Below, one piece after another: positions 6,752 to 9,884 of a stretch of 9,884 nucleotides of DNA. The notes beneath the pieces were generated by a model, which was not told the origin of the DNA, searched no databases, and saw only the letters and a list, made by a program, of their open reading frames with translations. A program made the position numbers and the translations under genes. Numbering within the stretch: the first letter of the stretch is position 1; every line of letters starts with the position of its first letter. The stretch spans positions 6,968-16,851 of the forward strand of contig PMYY01000177.1 of the NCBI GenBank assembly GCA_003170655.1, written 5' to 3'. Source of the stretch: Nitrospiraceae bacterium. Lineage in GTDB: Bacteria > Nitrospirota > Thermodesulfovibrionia > Thermodesulfovibrionales > Dissulfurispiraceae.

Positions 6752-6781
6752 AATATAAACTATAACTGTCAATGAGGGCAA
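6752..6781 (-). promoter_or_regulatory. Weak candidate promoter of the racemase-dehydrogenase operon
   Basis: On the minus strand TTGCCC (6776-6781) and TATATT (6752-6757) are 18 bases apart, matching four and five of six consensus positions. The AT-rich block has other possible -10 hexamers such as TATAGT, so the exact start is uncertain. Confidence 0.3.
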
Positions 6782-6877
6782 GCTTGACCTAAAGGTGCAA
6801 GGCTGATGCATTGATAACAAGGTGTATTGAGGCTCAAAAAAATAGCACTCTTCGCAGAGCAATTGAAGGAGAGTCAA

Positions 6878-7292
6878 TTGAAATCATGCAGGGAGTGCAG
6901 GCACGAAATTTCAGAACGGGCACCGGTATGTCCGCATTGCGGCGCACCATATCCTGCGAGAGATAAATGGTGTGGCTGGGGATTGGAGTACAAATCGCAA
7001 CAGAACATTCGGGATTACCGCTGCTGCATATCTCTATTAAATATCGATCAAACAGGCGGCCGGTTGTGGCCAAAGGCCTTATCGCCATCGGCCAGTTCGC
7101 TTGCAGCCTCTGCCCGCTATATCAGTTCGGCGAGGGATTTGTCAGCGTCAGCCAGTTCACCATTGTCGGTTATGCATTCGCCAAGTTCGCGATCGCCTAT
7201 TCCCTGATCGCTCAAATGGGAAGTTAAATCCACGAAGGCCACGGCAAATAGTGAAGAGTGTGGACGAATTGTTGAAACTGATCGTCGGGTGA
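6878..7292 (+). pseudogene. Broken zinc-ribbon protein gene with repeat-rich C-terminal part
   Basis: Three reading frames in order rebuild one protein. The first starts at TTG 6878 behind GGAG and encodes a zinc ribbon, C-x2-C then C-P-H-C-G-A-P, ending near YKSQQ (about 7005). The frame then shifts, and from about 7010 the second reads GLPLLHISIKYR, NRRPVVAKG and a run of IGQFA/QFGEG/SQFT/KFAIAYSLIAQMG up to a TAA at 7225-7227. After that stop the same frame still reads IHEGHG, and a second frameshift leads to QIVKSVDELLKLIVG with a TGA at 7290-7292. I recall intact zinc-ribbon proteins of deltaproteobacteria-type genomes with this order (zinc ribbon, GLPLLHISFKYRP, QF-repeats, IAYSLIAQIG). 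So this looks like one gene with two frameshifts and one stop. Sequencing error could explain part of it, but three lesions argue for decay. Its original function is unknown. Confidence 0.75.
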
Positions 7293-7339
7293 TCAGGGCT
7301 TCCCATATCTCGAAAGCACTCGAGGATAGTCAATTCGAC

Positions 7340-7368
7340 TTGAACACAGGCCCGTTATACGTTATAAA
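7340..7368 (+). promoter_or_regulatory. Sigma70-type promoter of the DUF3303-like gene
   Basis: TTGAAC (7340-7345) and TATAAA (7363-7368) are separated by exactly 17 bases, matching four and five of six consensus positions. Transcription from near 7375 would give a leader of about 110 bases. The rest of the 192-base gap after the pseudogene shows nothing else clear. Confidence 0.5.
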
Positions 7369-7484
7369 TTATGTAGATAGAGAAGGATGAAGCTTCCAAT
7401 ATCAAGGGAGGGAGTGGCTCAAAAAATGCTTGAGTCCGCTTTCGGGTTGGATTATTAACTCACAATTAGGATCGGAGGTCTGAA

Positions 7485-7799
7485 ATGTGGTACGTAGCTG
7501 TCTTCGATGCAAAGGAAGATGTGGCCAGGAAGGAAATCTATCACGAAAGGTCCGAGTGGCTGAAAAAGAGAGAAAAGGTATTTCAGAAGAAGTGCAAGAC
7601 CATCAGGAGGTATGAAGTCGTAGGAAGTTCCCCGGTGAAGGTTTTTTTCATTATAGAAACGGATGACCCCAGGACACTGAATGTACTTTCCACCCATTTT
7701 GGCGATGCCTGGTATTCTACAACTTATCCTGTAATAGAGCGCGGGATAGCCGAGGCATTGAAAGAAGACCTGTCGGGGATCATCGTAACCAAGCAGTGA
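7485..7799 (+). CDS. DUF3303-like small protein (ferredoxin-like fold)
   Basis: A 104-aa soluble protein with no signal peptide. The N-terminus MWYVAVFDAK forms a first strand, and a charged helix runs from about 11 to 38 (KKREKVFQKK). Then come strands YEVVGSS (43-49) and VKVFFIIETDDP (51-62), a helix RTLNVLSTHFGDAW (63-76) and a PVIERG motif at 82-87. The pattern of a strand ending in an acidic/Asp-Pro turn, a helix and a closing Pro-Val resembles DUF3303 and other alpha/beta-barrel-dimer proteins. This is recognition by pattern, not an alignment. The ribosome binding site GGAGG is six bases before the ATG. It has its own promoter and a possible terminator, so it looks monocistronic. Biochemical role unknown. 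Confidence 0.8.
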   Translation: MWYVAVFDAKEDVARKEIYHERSEWLKKREKVFQKKCKTIRRYEVVGSSPVKVFFIIETDDPRTLNVLSTHFGDAWYSTTYPVIERGIAEALKEDLSGIIVTKQ

Positions 7800-7810
7800 C
7801 TGCGAGACCG

Positions 7811-7865
7811 CGCCGGGTCAAGGCTGAAGCGTCATAAACGCTCCACCGCCCGGCGTTGTTCTTTC
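7811..7865 (+). terminator. Possible terminator hairpin after the DUF3303-like gene
   Basis: A GC-rich outer stem pairs CGCCGGG (7811-7817) with CCCGGCG (7849-7855), with a second stem AGCGT/ACGCT (7828-7832 with 7838-7842) inside. The 3' flank GTTGTTCTTT is T-rich but broken by G and C, so termination may be weak. It begins 11 bases after the stop codon. Confidence 0.45.
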
Positions 7866-7990
7866 AGTCACCGCCCTCTTTTATCAAATTTTCTTTCACG
7901 GTCGTCATGATAGATTCTTTGCGGTTTAACTTTTCTTAAGCCGGTAATCTTCGCCGCCCCTGATTCTTCCAAAAAGTTTCAATCGAGTAG

Positions 7991-8006
7991 TGTGATAGCA
8001 ATCACC
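7991..8006. promoter_or_regulatory. CRP/FNR-type palindrome upstream of the exported-protein gene
   Basis: TGTGA-N6-TCACC fits the general CRP-family half-site arrangement (TGTGA-N6-TCACA) at nine of ten positions, and contains the perfect inverted repeat GTGAT-N4-ATCAC. Its centre lies about 47 bases before the predicted transcription start, just upstream of the -35 element. An activator of the CRP/FNR superfamily (HcpR and relatives use similar sites in sulfate reducers) is a reasonable guess. Confidence 0.45.
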
Positions 8007-8009
8007 ACT

Positions 8010-8039
8010 TTGATCGAGCATTTATGAGATGATTATAAT
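8010..8039 (+). promoter_or_regulatory. Promoter of the exported-protein gene
   Basis: A perfect TATAAT (8034-8039) follows TTGATC (8010-8015, four of six) with an 18-base spacer. Transcription from about 8046 gives a 25-base leader that contains AGGAGG (8061-8066). Apart from this, the adjacent palindrome and the hairpin after the previous gene, nothing is seen between 7800 and 8070. Confidence 0.6.
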
Positions 8040-8070
8040 AACGTGACACATATTATGATCAGGAGGCCGC

Positions 8071-9093
8071 ATGAGCAGAGCTAACATGTTCAAATGCATC
8101 AAGGGTATCCTCTCTTTTTTTGCAATAATGCTTCTCCCGGCGGCAATTGTGGCCGAAGCCTTCGCAGCCCCGACCATAGCGGGATGTCCTGTTTTTCCCG
8201 CGGACAATGTATGGAATACGCCGATCCAGACCTTGATTGCAGATCCTAATTCGCAAAGCTATATCACAACTGTCGGGGCCGGCAAGGGCCTCCATGCGGA
8301 TTTTGGATCTGGATTATGGGATGGCGGTCCCATAGGTATCCCGTATGCTACCGTAAACGGTTTGCAGCCAAAAGTTGGTATTGTCTTCGATTACGCCGAC
8401 GAAAGCGATCCGGGGCCTTACCCGGTCCCGCTTGATGCTCAGATCGAAGGCGGCCCCCTTTCGGCCGGAGACAGGCACGTTCTGGTCGTCGATACGGGCC
8501 ATTGCATTCTATATGAGCTTTATTCAGCCTATCCCCAGCCCGATGGCACATGGCAGGCGGGGTCGGGAGCTATTTTCACCCTAAGCTCTAATGCCCTGCG
8601 CCCCGCAAACTGGACATCCGCCGACGCGGCCGGACTTCCGATACTTCCCGGATTGGTGAGGTATGACGAGGTGGCAAGCGGCGAGATAACACATGCCCTT
8701 CGTTTTACAGCGCCTCAGACTCGAAATGCCTTCATCTGGCCTGCACGTCACCAAGCTTCGAGTCTGACAGGATTGCAATATCCGCCGATGGGTCAGAGGT
8801 TCCGGTTGAAGGCAAGTTTCGACATTTCGGGGTTTTCAAGGGACACTCAAGTTATCCTCACGGCCCTAAAGAAGTACGGAATGATCTTGGCCGACAACGG
8901 GTCCTCGTGGTATATCTCGGGCGCACCCGATCCGCGGTGGAATAATGATGTGCTACACGAACTCGGGCTTGTAACAGGCACTGCATTCGAAGCAGTAGAT
9001 GAATCTCCACTGATGATCAGCCAGGATTCTGGGCAGGCAAAACAGATAAATGCCGTAAAGCCTTCACCACCGACAAATCTCAGCGCGCAATGA
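8071..9093 (+). CDS. Exported hypothetical protein, 340 aa
   Basis: A predicted signal peptide covers about residues 1-32: basic start, a hydrophobic core FFAIMLLPAAIVA at 16-28, and likely cleavage after AFA at 30-32. The mature part is rich in Gly, Pro and aromatic residues, with blocks DNVWNTPI (45-52), DRHVLVVDTGHC (134-145), RPANWTSADAAGLPILPGLVRYDE (177-200), ITHALRF (206-212), PARHQAS (224-230), YPPMGQRFRLK (237-247) and KKYGMILADNGSSWYISG (267-284). Histidines H136, H144, H208 and H227 lie in the best-defined blocks. I recognise this as the type of secreted hypothetical protein found in environmental bacteria but know no activity for it. The last ten residues (PSPPTNLSAQ) look like the first strand of a fibronectin type III domain that then stops. 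AGGAGG (8061-8066) supports the start, though only four bases away; an ATG at codon 6 is possible. It stands alone with its own promoter. Confidence 0.85.
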   Translation: MSRANMFKCIKGILSFFAIMLLPAAIVAEAFAAPTIAGCPVFPADNVWNTPIQTLIADPNSQSYITTVGAGKGLHADFGSGLWDGGPIGIPYATVNGLQPKVGIVFDYADESDPGPYPVPLDAQIEGGPLSAGDRHVLVVDTGHCILYELYSAYPQPDGTWQAGSGAIFTLSSNALRPANWTSADAAGLPILPGLVRYDEVASGEITHALRFTAPQTRNAFIWPARHQASSLTGLQYPPMGQRFRLKASFDISGFSRDTQVILTALKKYGMILADNGSSWYISGAPDPRWNNDVLHELGLVTGTAFEAVDESPLMISQDSGQAKQINAVKPSPPTNLSAQ

Positions 9094-9438
9094 TAATATA
9101 ATTTGTTCAATTCCTTGGGAATATTCGTGACATGGGAGAATTTGCGGTTCGGGAGGCTGCCGGTCCATTGCCACTGATACCAATCCTTGGATATCGGAGT
9201 CTTTGTGAAATACCTTTCGCTGTTGAGCCGATTGACATTATCCGTCTAGCCTATTCAAATAATACAGCATCCCCCGGGGGGCGGAACAATTGTGGAAAGT
9301 ACATATGTCTATTTTCCCGGTGTAATAACCCGTTGCAGTGCCAGTGGTGGGATGCAACCGACATGTCGAAACCGAAATATGGAAAGGTTTAAAAAGTTGG
9401 TATATTTATATCAATAAACTTACTTAACTGGAGGGAAA
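9094..9438. other. 345-base stretch without a supported gene
   Basis: An open frame of 86 codons (9132-9392, plus) is present but has no ribosome binding site at a usable distance and shows no recognisable domain. Its last third contains four cysteines and a WWDATD segment, so a decayed gene remnant cannot be excluded. No reading frame on the other strand is convincing. The final 60 bases are AT-rich (for example TATATT at 9402-9407) and probably hold the promoter of the next gene, but no -35 is clear. Confidence 0.5.
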
Positions 9439-9660
9439 ATGGCTACAAAGAAAAAAGTATCGATTTCAAAAGCAGTAAAGGCAGCTAATCCGAAGAAAGC
9501 CGTAAAAAAGGCATCACCGAAAAAACAGAAAGATCTTAAGGCAGGAAGCCATTACGAATGCGGTGCGTGCGGGCTTGCCGTAACTGTCGATGAAGTCTGC
9601 GGCTGTACTGATTTTTGCGACATAATCTGCTGCGGTGAGCAGATGAAGCCGTCAAAGTAG
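9439..9660 (+). CDS. Small protein: Lys/Ala/Pro-rich tail joined to a Cys-rich ribbon (desulfoferrodoxin-N-like)
   Basis: A 73-aa protein in two parts. Residues 1-35 are basic and low in complexity, with Ala-Val-Lys-Lys-Ala and Pro-Lys-Lys units as in histone H1-like tails, and no hydrophobic signal core. Residues 39-70 read Y-E-C41-x2-C44-G-L-A-V, then C54-x-C56-x3-C60-x3-C64-C65-G-x2-M. The C-x2-C-G...C-C-G-x-x-M pattern resembles the N-terminal iron-binding domain of desulfoferrodoxin and desulforedoxin, with extra cysteines C54, C56 and C60 in the middle. A mononuclear Fe or Zn site made by C41, C44, C64 and C65 is inferred. GGAGG (9431-9435) is four bases from the ATG. A strong hairpin 30 bases after the stop ends the unit. 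Function unknown; nucleic-acid binding by the tail is a guess. Confidence 0.85.
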   Translation: MATKKKVSISKAVKAANPKKAVKKASPKKQKDLKAGSHYECGACGLAVTVDEVCGCTDFCDIICCGEQMKPSK

Positions 9661-9689
9661 TTTCGCATAACCGCAGATTGTCTCAAGGG

Positions 9690-9736
9690 AATTGCCCACT
9701 GTTTCAATACAACGGAGACAGTGGGCAATTTATTGA
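9690..9736 (+). terminator. Strong hairpin terminator after the Cys-ribbon gene
   Basis: A 16-bp stem (9690-9705 with 9715-9730, one T-G wobble) encloses a 9-base loop. The stem's own A-T end is followed by TATT, so the downstream T-tract is short (TTTATT). The stem is much longer than most terminators. Confidence 0.65.
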
Positions 9737-9815
9737 ACAAGTTTCATTGAAACATTGTGTCTTACAGGAGTTTAAGAGATAACCCACAATAATCTTTGTA
9801 GACGCAATAATGGCA

Positions 9816-9868
9816 GGGGTTTAACGGGACAATGGGCGTAAGACCCCACCGGCGTCTATAGAGACGCC
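9816..9868 (+). other. Hairpin-rich segment cut by the window end
   Basis: GGGGT (9816-9820) can pair with ACCCC (9843-9847), and right after it GGCGTCT (9851-9857) pairs perfectly with AGACGCC (9862-9868) around ATAG. No open frame covers the area and both helices have G/C-rich flanks, so this may be the start of a structured leader or RNA gene that continues past 9884. I could not match it to a riboswitch class. Confidence 0.3.
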
Positions 9869-9884
9869 GAAGGCCGATAGGACT

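Noticed and set aside
6686..6877. 64-codon N-terminal extension of the LarA reading frame
   Set aside because: The true start at 6685 has a ribosome binding site and gives the standard LarA length; the extension covers the promoter and palindrome and has no LarA similarity.
9132..9392. 86-codon plus-strand open frame with four cysteines near its end
   Set aside because: The only purine-rich site is about 12 bases from the ATG and the sequence has no family signature; kept only as a possible remnant in the gap entry.
9816..9884. Glycine riboswitch, suggested by GACGCCGAAGG near the end
   Set aside because: Only a short stretch resembles the glycine aptamer; the other conserved segments are absent in what can be seen.
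1..9884. Mobile elements, CRISPR arrays, tRNA or rRNA genes
   Set aside because: No transposase or integrase frames, no regularly spaced repeats and no cloverleaf or rRNA signatures were found on either strand.

Overview
The window looks like chromosomal DNA of an anaerobic or facultative Gram-negative bacterium, most plausibly a Desulfobacterota/Deltaproteobacteria- or Nitrospirota-type lineage. This is an inference from three things: the large FAD/Fe-S 2-hydroxy-acid dehydrogenase paired with a LarA-family racemase, a desulfoferrodoxin-like Cys ribbon, and several small unnamed proteins whose sequences feel typical of those groups. Base composition is moderate and there is no sign of an insertion sequence, prophage, CRISPR array, tRNA or rRNA gene.

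Layout. Positions 1-500 hold a minus-strand SEC-C/YchJ-type protein with its own extended -10 promoter. Positions about 648-812 (minus) hold a strong candidate for an uncatalogued structured RNA. It has a near-consensus sigma70 promoter, a long rod-like fold and a U-tract at its 3' end, and a palindrome sits upstream of the promoter. Then come an unnamed 101-aa protein (minus) and a plus-strand cluster: HU, a cold-shock protein, a strong terminator, and a Cys-containing 119-aa unknown whose ribosome binding site starts six bases after the terminator's T-run.

The centre (2387-6685, minus) is a two-gene metabolic unit. A LarA-type nickel-pincer 2-hydroxy-acid racemase is followed 123 bases later by a 968-aa fused FAD oxidase/4Fe-4S/CCG protein of the D-lactate dehydrogenase type. 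Together they could interconvert the two enantiomers of lactate (or a related 2-hydroxy acid) and oxidise the D form, passing electrons through Fe-S clusters. The genes that make the LarA cofactor (larB, larC, larE) are not in the window.

The right third carries a decayed zinc-ribbon gene (two frameshifts and an internal stop), a DUF3303-like 104-aa protein with a recognisable promoter, and an exported 340-aa protein of unknown function behind a perfect TATAAT and a CRP/FNR-type palindrome. A 345-base stretch without a convincing gene follows. After it come a 73-aa protein joining a histone-like Lys/Ala/Pro tail to a Cys-rich ribbon, a strong hairpin terminator, and a hairpin-rich end that the window cuts off.
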